A stretch of DNA of 19,945 nucleotides, taken from contig CAJUMI010000041.1 in the NCBI GenBank assembly GCA_910587545.1, forward strand, positions 1-19,945, written 5' to 3'. Positions 6,445-14,519 of this stretch are shown one piece after another. The translations under genes and the position numbers were made by a program. Positions within the stretch are counted from its first letter, which is position 1; each line of letters opens with the position of its first letter. The notes under the pieces are model-generated. The model worked only from the letters and a program-made list of their open reading frames with translations, did no database searches and was not told where the DNA came from. The DNA is from an uncultured Muribaculaceae bacterium (GTDB lineage: Bacteria > Bacteroidota > Bacteroidia > Bacteroidales > Muribaculaceae).

Positions 6445-7968
6445 TTATAGCAGGATTGGTAGTGATCTGTCGTAGTACAGTTTTATTATACGTGTGAGTG
6501 TGAAAGTGCAGTGCTCAAGAGCAATAGTCGGAAGCGATCCTCGGCAATGGAAATGCTTATCGTTATTGTTGTCGATATATCCAATGACATCGTAATCATA
6601 TAGATCCTGAACTACAGAATGTTCTAATGCAGATGGAAGCAACGCTATCAGTTGGTCATAAGTAATGCCGTGATCAGAATCTGCATCTTCTTTGGCAATT
6701 TTGGCAATCAGATCCAACACAAGCTTTTTTTTATCTTGAGGATATTTTGTTCCCAGCTCATCTTTTAATTCGGCGAAAACTTTTTCCGAATACTGTTTAA
6801 TCAGGCCTTTTAGCTCTGTAATTTTTAGAGGTAAAGTGTAATCGGCCGTATCTAAGGGAAGAAAGAGATTTATCAGATCTCGAGGCCTGAAAAATGTATA
6901 ATCAAGTATGTTGCGAAAAATACTTCTGTGACTATTGACTCTGTCGTATTCATCTACATAAGATCGCCAAGGATCAGGCGTATAATAATCTTTACCTAAT
7001 ACCTTGAAATTTTCTTCAATACGTTTATTGATGAATTTTTTTAATTTAAGTTTATTGTCAGGAATGTCTTTTCCCTCATACCATATCAGTGGTAGTGTAT
7101 AGCTATTGAATATTTTGCTACTGTCAGCTGACACTCCTTCAAGAAATCTTTTAACATCGTCACGAAGGAAAAGAATGACCTGAGCATGATTGCGAATCTG
7201 AGGATTATTGTTAAAATCGCGAGCAGACCGAATTAATGCCATCAGAGCGATGAGGTCATCTTCATTATATAAATTGAAGTTAACATCGAGGTTATCAATT
7301 AGAATCTTAAATTCATATTCTTTGAAGACCTGCATCTGTAATACTTTTCCTAGAACGGAGATGAAGCGATCTATGAAATGGTAGAAAGGTCGCGGTTGAG
7401 TGTTATCCCTCATTTCCTCTTTTGAGAACAGAGCCCCGAAAGAGGACTTTAGAAGATTAAATGAAATATTGCGTTTCTCAATGCTTCCAAAGTTCACAAT
7501 GTCTTCAAGAGTAAACAGCTCGAAATATTTTCTACGTAATTTCTGCAGAGCCTGAATTTCCGGGGTCGCTTGCCCTTGCTCTGTTTCCAAAATCAGTTTG
7601 AGAAGTGATGTGATAATTCCCCATTGGCTCATTTTTGTTATACGCAGGGGAAAATCTGAAATTTCATCTTTCAGGACATCGAATTTCAGATAATTGGGAT
7701 TTAAGTCGTAACTGCGTAGATCAGTGTTGTATGGATATGAATTAAGTTGAATAAATGTTTTTATGGCAGATTTGCCGGTTCCCTTCCGCCCGCTTATGAT
7801 AAAAGCTCCGTTGCTGATGGATGAGAGTATATTCATCTCATCGACAAAAAGTCTTTTGATAGATAATTCGTTGTCGGCAGAGCTCTCATATTCAGCCTCG
7901 GGCTTTCCTAACGAGAAACATTCTCTTGTATTATTCGAATTATTACGTTTTTGAAAAATTGTCGACAT
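6445..7968 (-). CDS. P-loop ATPase, probably Sll1717/FunZ-like, embedded in the operon
   Basis: A 507-residue soluble ATPase. Walker A is GRKGTGKS at residues 60-67 (in FIISGRKGTGKSAIK), the probable Walker B is FKILIDNLDVNF with D225 and D228, and a later conserved-looking VILFLRDDVKRFL (about 265-277) resembles a sensor region. The rest is charged and helical with no membrane segment. The style (GRKGTGKSA, hhhDNLD, FLRDD) reminds me of the P-loop ATPases called Sll1717 or FunZ-like, which are found scattered in defence-rich regions; that assignment is from memory and moderate. It starts 21 nt after the WbuB-like gene and ends 4 nt before the PglC-like gene, so it is fully part of the operon, yet no step of polysaccharide assembly needs it. 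It could regulate export or act in host defence; both are speculation. Confidence 0.75.
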   Translation of the reverse strand: MSTIFQKRNNSNNTRECFSLGKPEAEYESSADNELSIKRLFVDEMNILSSISNGAFIISGRKGTGKSAIKTFIQLNSYPYNTDLRSYDLNPNYLKFDVLKDEISDFPLRITKMSQWGIITSLLKLILETEQGQATPEIQALQKLRRKYFELFTLEDIVNFGSIEKRNISFNLLKSSFGALFSKEEMRDNTQPRPFYHFIDRFISVLGKVLQMQVFKEYEFKILIDNLDVNFNLYNEDDLIALMALIRSARDFNNNPQIRNHAQVILFLRDDVKRFLEGVSADSSKIFNSYTLPLIWYEGKDIPDNKLKLKKFINKRIEENFKVLGKDYYTPDPWRSYVDEYDRVNSHRSIFRNILDYTFFRPRDLINLFLPLDTADYTLPLKITELKGLIKQYSEKVFAELKDELGTKYPQDKKKLVLDLIAKIAKEDADSDHGITYDQLIALLPSALEHSVVQDLYDYDVIGYIDNNNDKHFHCRGSLPTIALEHCTFTLTRIIKLYYDRSLPILL

Positions 7969-7989
7969 ATTAAATGGCTTATAATATAA

Positions 7990-9210
7990 TTATGAATACA
8001 GCATTCCGCTGCTACAAGAAATTATATCGATTGCTTTGTCGACAGTATAATTGTCGAGCAAATATGTATACCCAATTTCACCCATTCCGTTGATCATCGC
8101 CCTGTTATTGGCAAATTGACACATGTTGTGTATAAATGTGTGTATGTCGCCGTTTAGAGACCACAGGCCGAAGCCCTCGGCCTCGGCAATGCGCCCAATA
8201 TCTGTGTTTGGGTCGGTTGCGAGAAGTACAGGCATTGAGTTTTCGAGATAGCTGAGCAAACGCGAGGGGAAATTGGGGATGGTGAAGCGTGGGTCGAGGA
8301 ATATCAGACCTACGTCGCAAATGCGGACAAGTTTGTCGTATTCGTCTTTAGGGAGTGCCGACATGTGTTTCGCATTCTTCGGCTTATATTCATCAAACCA
8401 GTCAGTTATTTTATGAGATTCGGTACCGCTGCCAACAATGATAATATAACTATCGTTTCGAGCTTCATTTGCTTCCACCACTTTTAGAAGGAAATCAATC
8501 CCTTGTGGCTTGCCAAGATTGCCGCCATAGATAAAAAGTGTTTTGTCTGCGGGAATTCCGTATTTTTCCAGCGATAAGCGTTTTTCGTCAGCTGAAATTT
8601 GGGGGAATGTCACGACTTCAATTGCATTGGGGCAAAGTTCTACTTTTGATGGGTCAACCTTAGGGTTATGCTCTATGACGTAATCACAATTTGCCGGCGA
8701 CATGCATCCGATTCGGTCGGAGATCTGGTACAAACGTTCTTCCTTTTTCCTGAATAGCTTATGAAGCAAACTTCCTTGCTTCATCATGCCGAGATCTACT
8801 GCATTCTGAGGAAAGATATCCTTTAGCATGAGGTAGCTGCGTGCACCGCAACGGCGTTTGACTTTTCCGATTACTTTATTGAAAGTGATTGGGGGGGTGG
8901 CGTAGAGGACCATATCAAATTTTACATCTCCCCAATATTTCTGAATTGCCCGATCAAACTGCCATTCCAAAAGCAATGTCCCTATTCCTTTCTCAACGAT
9001 GTTGGTTTTCTGGATATTAAGCGTCTTTATCTTCAATATCTCGACATTTCCGTCATTGACCAAACTTGTAGGCTTTCCGAAACGACGTTCTGTCGGAGAG
9101 GCGATATAGACCTTGTTGCCACGTCTCACCAACTCTCGCATGAGATCGGAGTAAATACCCCGTTCGTTAATGTCAGTAAAACGACTGAGAGAAAGAAATA
9201 GGATATTCAT
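7990..9210 (-). CDS. WbuB-like GT4 glycosyltransferase (probable L-FucNAc transferase)
   Basis: A 406-residue GT-B fold retaining glycosyltransferase. The N-terminal domain begins MNILFLSLSRFTDINERGIYSDLMRELVRRG, and the C-terminal domain has the glycine-rich YGGNLGKPQGIDFLLKVV and the region SRLLSYLENSMPVLLATDP expected of GT4. The N-terminal layout and the stretch YATPPITFNKVI...LMLKDIFPQNAVDLGM match WbuB proteins, which in E. coli O26-type clusters lie next to fnlABC and transfer L-FucNAc. Here too it follows the CapG/FnlC-like gene, with 6 nt between, so a role in adding L-FucNAc to the lipid-linked sugar is likely. It acts on the cytoplasmic face of the inner membrane. Confidence 0.85.
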   Translation of the reverse strand: MNILFLSLSRFTDINERGIYSDLMRELVRRGNKVYIASPTERRFGKPTSLVNDGNVEILKIKTLNIQKTNIVEKGIGTLLLEWQFDRAIQKYWGDVKFDMVLYATPPITFNKVIGKVKRRCGARSYLMLKDIFPQNAVDLGMMKQGSLLHKLFRKKEERLYQISDRIGCMSPANCDYVIEHNPKVDPSKVELCPNAIEVVTFPQISADEKRLSLEKYGIPADKTLFIYGGNLGKPQGIDFLLKVVEANEARNDSYIIIVGSGTESHKITDWFDEYKPKNAKHMSALPKDEYDKLVRICDVGLIFLDPRFTIPNFPSRLLSYLENSMPVLLATDPNTDIGRIAEAEGFGLWSLNGDIHTFIHNMCQFANNRAMINGMGEIGYTYLLDNYTVDKAIDIISCSSGMLYS

Positions 9211-9216
9211 GATCTA

Positions 9217-10395
9217 TCAGTTTTTTCGCCAGACCATTTTGTTAACGACGGTGACGTATGACTGGATTAGTTTGACAACGATGTTGGAGACGTTTTCGCC
9301 TGTGTAGACGTCGACGGGTGTGCCGTGGTCGGCGTTGTGGTTCATTGCGATGGCGGTCTCGACGGCCTGCAGCAGCGATTTTTCATCGATGCCGGCGAGG
9401 ATGAAGCCTGCGTTGTCGAGCGACTCGGGGCGCTCGGTCGATGTGCGGATGCAGATGGCGGGGAAGGGATGGCCGACCGAGGTGAAGAATGATGATTCCT
9501 CGGGCAGAGTGCCGGAGTCGGAAATGACGGCGGCGGCATTCATCTGCAGGCAGTTGTAGTCGTGGAAGCCGAGCGGTTCGTGTTGGATGACGAGCGGGTG
9601 GAGTTTGAAGCCGGTGGTTTCAAGGCGTTTGCGCGAGCGCGGGTGGCAGCTGTATAGGATGGGCAGACCGTAGCGCTCGGCAATGGCGTTGATCGCGTTG
9701 AAGAGCGACAGGAAGTTGCGCTCGGTGTCGATGTTCTCTTCGCGGTGGGCGCTCAGAAGGATGTATTTGCCTTTCTCGAGGCCGAGGCGCGAGTGGATGT
9801 CGGACGCCTCGATGTCGGCGAGGTTCTGATGAAGCACTTCGGCCATTGGCGAGCCGGTAACGTAAGTGCGCTCTTTGGGCAGACCGCAGTCGGCGAGATA
9901 GCGGCGGGCGTGCTCGCTGTAGCAAAGGTTGACGTCGGAGATGATGTCGACGATGCGTCGGTTGGTCTCTTCGGGGAGACATTCGTCCTTGCAGCGGTTG
10001 CCGGCTTCCATGTGGAAGATGGGTATGTGGAGACGCTTGGCGGGAATGGCAGATAGGCATGAGTTGGTGTCGCCGAGGATGAGGAGTGCGTCGGGGTTGA
10101 TGGCCGCCATGAGCTTGTAGGAGCAGTTGATGATGTTGCCGACGGTCGCGCCGAGATCGTCGCCGACGGCATCCATATACACTTCGGGATCGGCGAGCTT
10201 GAGGTCGCGGAAGAAGACGCCGTTGAGGTTGTAGTCGTAGTTCTGGCCTGTGTGGGCGAGGATTACGTCGAAGTATTGGCGGCATTTGTTGATCGTTGCC
10301 GCGAGACGGATTATCTCAGGACGTGTGCCAACGATGATGAGGAGCTTGAGTCTGCCGTTGTCGGCGAATTTGATATCTGAATAGTCGAGTTTCAT
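9217..10395 (-). CDS. capG: CapG/FnlC/WbjD-like UDP-N-acetyl sugar 2-epimerase
   Basis: A 392-residue enzyme of the non-hydrolysing UDP-GlcNAc 2-epimerase fold. The start KLLIIVGTRPEIIRLA (17-32) is diagnostic. HTGQNYDYNLNGVFF, GDTNSCLSA, HMEAGNRCKDECLPEE, SAHREENID and SDSGTLPEESSFF follow in family order. In the S. aureus Cap5/Cap8 and E. coli Fnl pathways the last of three enzymes epimerises at C2 to give UDP-L-FucNAc. The adjacent CapF and CapE homologues make this the likely role over plain UDP-ManNAc synthesis. The gene is GC-rich compared with the glycosyltransferases upstream. Its 5' spacer (10396-10471) carries inverted short-repeat units. Confidence 0.9.
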   Translation of the reverse strand: MKLDYSDIKFADNGRLKLLIIVGTRPEIIRLAATINKCRQYFDVILAHTGQNYDYNLNGVFFRDLKLADPEVYMDAVGDDLGATVGNIINCSYKLMAAINPDALLILGDTNSCLSAIPAKRLHIPIFHMEAGNRCKDECLPEETNRRIVDIISDVNLCYSEHARRYLADCGLPKERTYVTGSPMAEVLHQNLADIEASDIHSRLGLEKGKYILLSAHREENIDTERNFLSLFNAINAIAERYGLPILYSCHPRSRKRLETTGFKLHPLVIQHEPLGFHDYNCLQMNAAAVISDSGTLPEESSFFTSVGHPFPAICIRTSTERPESLDNAGFILAGIDEKSLLQAVETAIAMNHNADHGTPVDVYTGENVSNIVVKLIQSYVTVVNKMVWRKN

Positions 10396-10408
10396 ATCAT
10401 TGATTTTA

Positions 10409-10463
10409 GACAGAAAGACAAAAGATCATAAACGCAAAATTTCGGCCATTATGTCCTTATGTC
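10409..10463. repeat. Inverted octamer-type repeats in the CapF-CapG spacer
   Basis: GACAGAAA GACAAAAG ATCATAAA units (10409-10433) face TTATGTCCTTATGTC (10449-10463), which read on the other strand are GACATAAG GACATAA units. The two arms are 15 bases apart and form an imperfect inverted repeat filling the space between the two genes. The same kind of units bound the GxxExxY gene in the next spacer. Confidence 0.6.
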
Positions 10464-10471
10464 AGATTGGA

Positions 10472-11668
10472 TTATACTTTGTCGAAGTAGGTGTCGGGGC
10501 TGTTGGGGTCGAAGATTTCGTTGCAGTACATGACTGTGACGAGGTCTTCAGTGTCGGAGAGGTTGATGATGTTGTGGGTGTAGCCGGGCAGCATTATCAC
10601 GGATTGGATGCGGTCGCCCGAGACTTCGTAGTTGAGGATCTCGTCGGTGCCTTCTTTACGCATCTGTATCAGTCCATGGCCTTTGACAACTATGAACTGC
10701 TCCCACTTGGTGTTGTGCCAGTGCTGTCCTTTGGTTATGCCGGGCTTGGAAATGTTGATGCTCACTTGTCCGCACTTGGGGGTATGGACGAGTTCGGTGA
10801 ACAATCCGCGGTCGTCGCAATTCATGTTGAGGTCGAACACGGCTTTTTCTTTGGGCAGATATGAGAGATAGGTCGAATAAAGCCGCTTCGCGAAGCTGTC
10901 GGCCGGTATTTCGGGGATCATCAGCGTCTGGGGCATGTCGGCGAACCGGTGCAGCAGGTCAACGATCTCGCCGAGGGTGACGCGGAATGTCGTTGGTACG
11001 TAGCAGTAGCGGCCATCTTTTTGGCCGACCGCCTCTGTCCCGTCGAACTCGCAGTGGTGCTCATTGCCGCTGAGGGCGGCTATCATCTCGTCGACGAGGT
11101 CGTCGATGTATAGCAGCTCGAGTTCGACCGACGGATCGTTGACCTGTATGGGCAAGTCGTTGGCGATGTTGTTGCAGAATGTCGCGACGGCGGAGTTGTA
11201 GTTGGGACGGCACCATTTGCCGAAAAGGTTCGGGAAACGGTAGACAAGTACCTTCGCACCTGTAGCGGCGGCGTAGTCAAAGAACAGCTCCTCGCCGGCC
11301 TTTTTACTCTCGCCGTAGGGATGCCCTGCATAGCGGCCTATGAGTGTGGCCTGGATCGAGCTTGAGAGCATAACGGGACATGTGTTGCCGTGCTTTTTGA
11401 GGGTGTCGAGCAGCGTCGAGGCGAAGCCGAAGTTGCCCCGGCGGAAGTCTTCGGGGTTTTCGGGCCGGTTTACGCCGGCGAGATTGAATACAAAGTCGGC
11501 CTCGCGGCAGTAGCGGTCGAGATCTTCGGGCGTCGAATCGAGGTCATATTCGAAAACCTCGTCGATCGTGACGGGATAATTCCGGGCCTTGCCGTCTTTT
11601 ATGTTATTGAGTTGCGCACAGAGATTCTTGCCTACAAACCCCTTGGCGCCGGTTACTAATATTTTCAT
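10472..11668 (-). CDS. capF: CapF/FnlB/WbjC-like bifunctional SDR-cupin enzyme
   Basis: A 398-residue protein with two domains. The N-terminal short-chain dehydrogenase part has MKILVTGAKGFVGKNL (NADP-binding GxxGFVG at 7-13) and the catalytic Y118-x3-K122 in PYGESKK. The C-terminal cupin has GQHWHNTKWEQFIVVKGHG with H316, H318 and E323 as likely metal ligands. In S. aureus CapF the cupin epimerises at C3 and the reductase reduces C4, turning the CapE product into UDP-6-deoxy-L-talose-type N-acetyl sugar; the present protein shows the same fused layout. It would act between CapE and CapG in UDP-L-FucNAc synthesis. It is separated from capE by a spacer of about 600 bases that holds a plus-strand gene. 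Confidence 0.93.
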   Translation of the reverse strand: MKILVTGAKGFVGKNLCAQLNNIKDGKARNYPVTIDEVFEYDLDSTPEDLDRYCREADFVFNLAGVNRPENPEDFRRGNFGFASTLLDTLKKHGNTCPVMLSSSIQATLIGRYAGHPYGESKKAGEELFFDYAAATGAKVLVYRFPNLFGKWCRPNYNSAVATFCNNIANDLPIQVNDPSVELELLYIDDLVDEMIAALSGNEHHCEFDGTEAVGQKDGRYCYVPTTFRVTLGEIVDLLHRFADMPQTLMIPEIPADSFAKRLYSTYLSYLPKEKAVFDLNMNCDDRGLFTELVHTPKCGQVSINISKPGITKGQHWHNTKWEQFIVVKGHGLIQMRKEGTDEILNYEVSGDRIQSVIMLPGYTHNIINLSDTEDLVTVMYCNEIFDPNSPDTYFDKV

Positions 11669-11677
11669 ATATTTAAT

Positions 11678-11705
11678 GACAGAAAGACATAAAGCAGAAA
11701 AACAT
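11678..11705 (+). repeat. Left octamer array beside the GxxExxY gene
   Basis: Tandem units of the type GACAGAAA GACATAAA GCAGAAA AACATA begin 9 nt upstream of the capF start (11668). They are repeated in inverted sense at 12236-12263, so the plus-strand gene lies between two inverted arrays. Confidence 0.6.
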
Positions 11706-11731
11706 AGCGGATTTTATTTTTATGAATTCAG

Positions 11732-11762
11732 TTTTTATGCCGTATAAATTTTATTACCCTTG
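11732..11762 (+). promoter_or_regulatory. Probable promoter of the GxxExxY gene
   Basis: TTTT (11732-11735), 19 nt, TACCCTTG (11755-11762): one mismatch in each box against the Bacteroidota consensus. The predicted RNA start lies at or within a few bases of the ATG at 11767, so the message would be leaderless or nearly so. This favours the ATG at 11767 over the one at 11722. Confidence 0.45.
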
Positions 11763-11766
11763 CGAC

Positions 11767-12147
11767 ATGGACACTGAAACAATTATCAACACAATTATTC
11801 AATGCATATACAATGTTCGCGGAAGCCTAAAAGAAGGATTTCTCGAATCTGTCTATCAGAAGGCTTTACTGATTGAACTGCGTTCGGCGGGTTTGGATGC
11901 CGTGTCTGAAATGCCGATCAAAGTATATTATCGTAATGAGCTTGTGGGTGATTTCAAAGCCGACATAACCATAGACAATTCTGTTATCATAGAATTAAAG
12001 GCTGTTGAGATTCTGCATAAATCCCATGAAGCACAATTGGTGAATTATCTTACAGCTACCGGAATAGATAATGGAATTCTTGTAAATTTTGGTGAGAATT
12101 TCAAAATCAAGAGGAAATACCGAGTTTACCGCCCTTCAAACTCATGA
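11767..12147 (+). CDS. GxxExxY family protein
   Basis: A 126-residue protein of the small GxxExxY family. The signature is in GFLESVY at residues 24-30 (G24, E27, Y30) after a helical start IINTIIQCIYNVRGSLKE. DFKADITIDNSVIIELKAVEIL follows, in which an acidic residue and an ExK triplet (IELKA) give the pattern of the PD-(D/E)xK nuclease-like fold. The family is widespread as a lone small gene and its role is not established. An upstream in-frame ATG at 11722 would add 15 residues, but the promoter boxes overlap that stretch. The gene runs against the operon between capE and capF and is bounded by inverted octamer arrays, which suggests insertion. Confidence 0.85.
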   Translation: MDTETIINTIIQCIYNVRGSLKEGFLESVYQKALLIELRSAGLDAVSEMPIKVYYRNELVGDFKADITIDNSVIIELKAVEILHKSHEAQLVNYLTATGIDNGILVNFGENFKIKRKYRVYRPSNS

Positions 12148-12235
12148 CTTGTACGCTCAAACGCAGATGCAAGTTATAAGACATAAAAACAAGTCCAATG
12201 GCATCCTATTAATTATATTGACAGTGCACGAAGAT

Positions 12236-12263
12236 ATGTCTTTCTGTTTTATGTCTTTATGTC
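12236..12263 (-). repeat. Right octamer array beside the GxxExxY gene
   Basis: On the minus strand the units GACATAAA GACATAAA ACAGAAA GACAT match the left array at 11678-11705, which reads the same way on the plus strand. The pair therefore forms a long-range inverted repeat around the gene at 11767-12147. It ends 13 nt before the capE stop at 12277. Confidence 0.6.
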
Positions 12264-12276
12264 GAAAGGAAAGGGA

Positions 12277-13326
12277 TTATTGGACGAAGTTGCCTTCGCC
12301 GCTGAGTTCCTTTTGGATATATTCCAGTGAGGCAATCTTGGCCTTGGTTTCCTCGACGTCCAGGCGGCGGGTGTTGTTGGAATTGAACTCGGTGAGAGTG
12401 TTGCGCGTTTCATCACCTTCCTTGAAGAACTTGTCGTAGTTCAGGCCGCGATTGTCAGCAGGTACGCGATAGAAGTTGCCAAGATCCTCGGCTTTGGCAC
12501 ATTCTTCGTTGGTAAGCAGAGTCTCGTACATCTTTTCTCCGTGGCGGATGCCGATCACGCGGATATCTTCAGGATTACCTCCAAAAAGTTCGCAGACTGC
12601 CGCAGCTTGGGTGCCTATGGTGCATGCAGGCGCTTTCTGCACAAGGATATCACCGTTCTGACCGTGCTCGAATGCGAAGAGCACCAGATCGACAGCCTCG
12701 TCAAGACTCATGATGAAGCGGGTCATCGACGGCTCAGTAATGGTGATGGGGTTGCCGCTGCGCATCTGCTCGATCCACAAAGGGATGACCGAACCGCGCG
12801 AGCACATCACATTGCCATAGCGGGTGCAGCAGATCTTCGTCTTGCCCGAAAAACGGCTCTTGGCTACGGCCACCTTCTCCTCGATGGCCTTCGATATGCC
12901 CATGGCGTTGATCGGATATGCGGCCTTGTCGGTCGACAGGCAGATCACCGCGCCCACGCCGGCCTCTATCGCGGCCGTCAGCACATTGTCGGTCCCGATG
13001 ATGTTGGTCTTGACGGCTTCCATGGGGAAGAACTCGCACGAAGGCACCTGCTTCAAGGCTGCGGCATGGAAAATGTAGTCCACGCCCGGCATGGCGTTCT
13101 TGCACGACTGAAGATTGCGGACGTCGCCGATATAGAACTTGATCTTGTGGGCTACCTCGGGATAACGCACCTGATACTCATGGCGCATATCGTCCTGTTT
13201 CTTCTCGTCGCGCGAGAAAATTCTAATCTCTTTGATGTCGGTGTTCAGAAACCTACGCAGCACGGCATTGCCGAACGACCCCGTCCCCCCAGTGATCAGA
13301 AGGGTTTTTCCATTGAAGATTGACAT
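12277..13326 (-). CDS. capE: CapE/FnlA/WbjB-like UDP-GlcNAc 4,6-dehydratase/5-epimerase
   Basis: A 349-residue short-chain dehydrogenase-type enzyme that starts UDP-L-FucNAc synthesis from UDP-GlcNAc. The nucleotide-binding motif is GGTGSFGNAVL (13-23), and HAAALKQVPSCEFFP (88-101) and LSTDKAAYPINAMGISKAIEEK (130-151) are typical of the inverting dehydratases. The catalytic YxxxK is MxxxK here (M142, K146), as described for CapE of S. aureus, which supports the CapE assignment over PglF-like enzymes. The C-terminal region (NRGLNYDKFFKEGDETRNTLTEFNSNNTRRLDVEE) matches FnlA-type tails. It begins 11 nt after the GT4 gene, so it is in the same operon. The gene is GC-rich, unlike its AT-rich upstream neighbours. 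Confidence 0.93.
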   Translation of the reverse strand: MSIFNGKTLLITGGTGSFGNAVLRRFLNTDIKEIRIFSRDEKKQDDMRHEYQVRYPEVAHKIKFYIGDVRNLQSCKNAMPGVDYIFHAAALKQVPSCEFFPMEAVKTNIIGTDNVLTAAIEAGVGAVICLSTDKAAYPINAMGISKAIEEKVAVAKSRFSGKTKICCTRYGNVMCSRGSVIPLWIEQMRSGNPITITEPSMTRFIMSLDEAVDLVLFAFEHGQNGDILVQKAPACTIGTQAAAVCELFGGNPEDIRVIGIRHGEKMYETLLTNEECAKAEDLGNFYRVPADNRGLNYDKFFKEGDETRNTLTEFNSNNTRRLDVEETKAKIASLEYIQKELSGEGNFVQ

Positions 13327-13337
13327 ATTATTGGAGT

Positions 13338-14513
13338 TTATTTAAGATTTTTTATTAAGCTAATTATTTTTTGAACTTGTATCGATGCCGTTTTGTTATT
13401 AAGAATAAATTCAGAAGCTCTATGACCAAAGGCATTTCTTTCTATTTCGGGTTTTTCAAAAATTTCAATAATTTTATCTCTTATTCCTATTGAAGTTTCT
13501 GTCTCTATGAAATATAGGTATGGATAATATTCTTTGGGTAGACATTTTAATCGAGTCATAAGTACAGGTGTTCCAGATGCCATATACTCTATAGTTTTTG
13601 ATGGGAAGGAATATATCGTATATTCATCTTTACTTGGCCTCGGATTTACCAAAAGAGAAACCTCTGATTGTAGTTCTATAACTTTGGAATGATCCAAAAC
13701 TCCCAGATAAATGATGCGGCTATCATTAGAAGCTCGTTGTTTTATTATGTCTATTGCACTTCCGCTTCCACATAAATATAGCCTATACTCATTATCATTT
13801 AGCATACTAAAGGCATCTAACAAATCTATAATGCCGTATTTCGCTTCAAGAGCGCCTGAATACATAATAAGTTTGCCCTTTAATTTTGACTGAGGCGTAA
13901 TTTTATATGAAGTATTTGAATATATGCCTTCAAGTTGTATCCATGGGATATTCCTGCATGGTAGCCTTTCAATCATTTTCGGGGCAAGTAAAACATAGCC
14001 ATCTATATACTTTGAATATATATTATATAACTTGATTCCAACTGATTTTAGAGTTTCATAGATATAACTATTACCGGTACTCATAAACTCGGGGAGATCT
14101 GTTATAATATTTATTATTTTTACATGCGGATTTCTCTTTTTGAATTTACTCGCTGCGTAAAGGGCTGGAAATGAAGTAGAATAGATTATTATCGAATCTA
14201 TATCCTTAAACTTCTTCAACTCCAACCAAAAATTCCATGCCGATATAATTTCCTTTAGGCCAGGCACATCAAATATTGGTAGACAAATATCACAAGATAA
14301 ATTATTGTGACTAAAAATGGATGATTTAAATATTCTACCTTTAAGCCCTTTTATATTAGGAGCTGAAATTATTGTTACGCTCGAATATTTATCCAAACCA
14401 TCAATAACGGCTTGTTGAAAAACATTCCCGGGAAAATCAAAATAACTATTCTTGGATTTAATCTCGGGAAGCCTATCCTTTGGGCATAACATCCCTAAGA
14501 AAACTGTTTTCAT
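13338..14513 (-). CDS. GT4-like glycosyltransferase
   Basis: A 391-residue GT-B fold glycosyltransferase. The N-terminal domain starts MKTVFLGMLCPKDRLPEIKSKNSYFDFPGNVFQQAVIDG. The C-terminal donor domain has GKLIMYSGALEAKYGIIDLLDAFSML (a typical GT4 start of domain two), YLCGSGSAID, and SFPSKTIEYMASGTPVLMTRL, where the E in KTIEYMASG is the conserved donor-binding region. Its sugar cannot be told. The gene is strongly AT-rich, like the polymerase, GT2 and flippase genes before it. It ends 11 nt before capE, where the base composition rises sharply. It presumably adds one of the later sugars of the repeat unit on the cytoplasmic face of the membrane. Confidence 0.85.
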   Translation of the reverse strand: MKTVFLGMLCPKDRLPEIKSKNSYFDFPGNVFQQAVIDGLDKYSSVTIISAPNIKGLKGRIFKSSIFSHNNLSCDICLPIFDVPGLKEIISAWNFWLELKKFKDIDSIIIYSTSFPALYAASKFKKRNPHVKIINIITDLPEFMSTGNSYIYETLKSVGIKLYNIYSKYIDGYVLLAPKMIERLPCRNIPWIQLEGIYSNTSYKITPQSKLKGKLIMYSGALEAKYGIIDLLDAFSMLNDNEYRLYLCGSGSAIDIIKQRASNDSRIIYLGVLDHSKVIELQSEVSLLVNPRPSKDEYTIYSFPSKTIEYMASGTPVLMTRLKCLPKEYYPYLYFIETETSIGIRDKIIEIFEKPEIERNAFGHRASEFILNNKTASIQVQKIISLIKNLK

Positions 14514-14519
14514 ATATAT

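Noticed and set aside
9620..10285. Long minus-strand open frame of arginine- and proline-rich composition
   Set aside because: It is a shadow of the GC-rich capG gene in another frame; the real frame has full epimerase motifs.
12541..13323. 260-codon plus-strand open frame
   Set aside because: Antisense shadow of capE, caused by its GC-rich codons.
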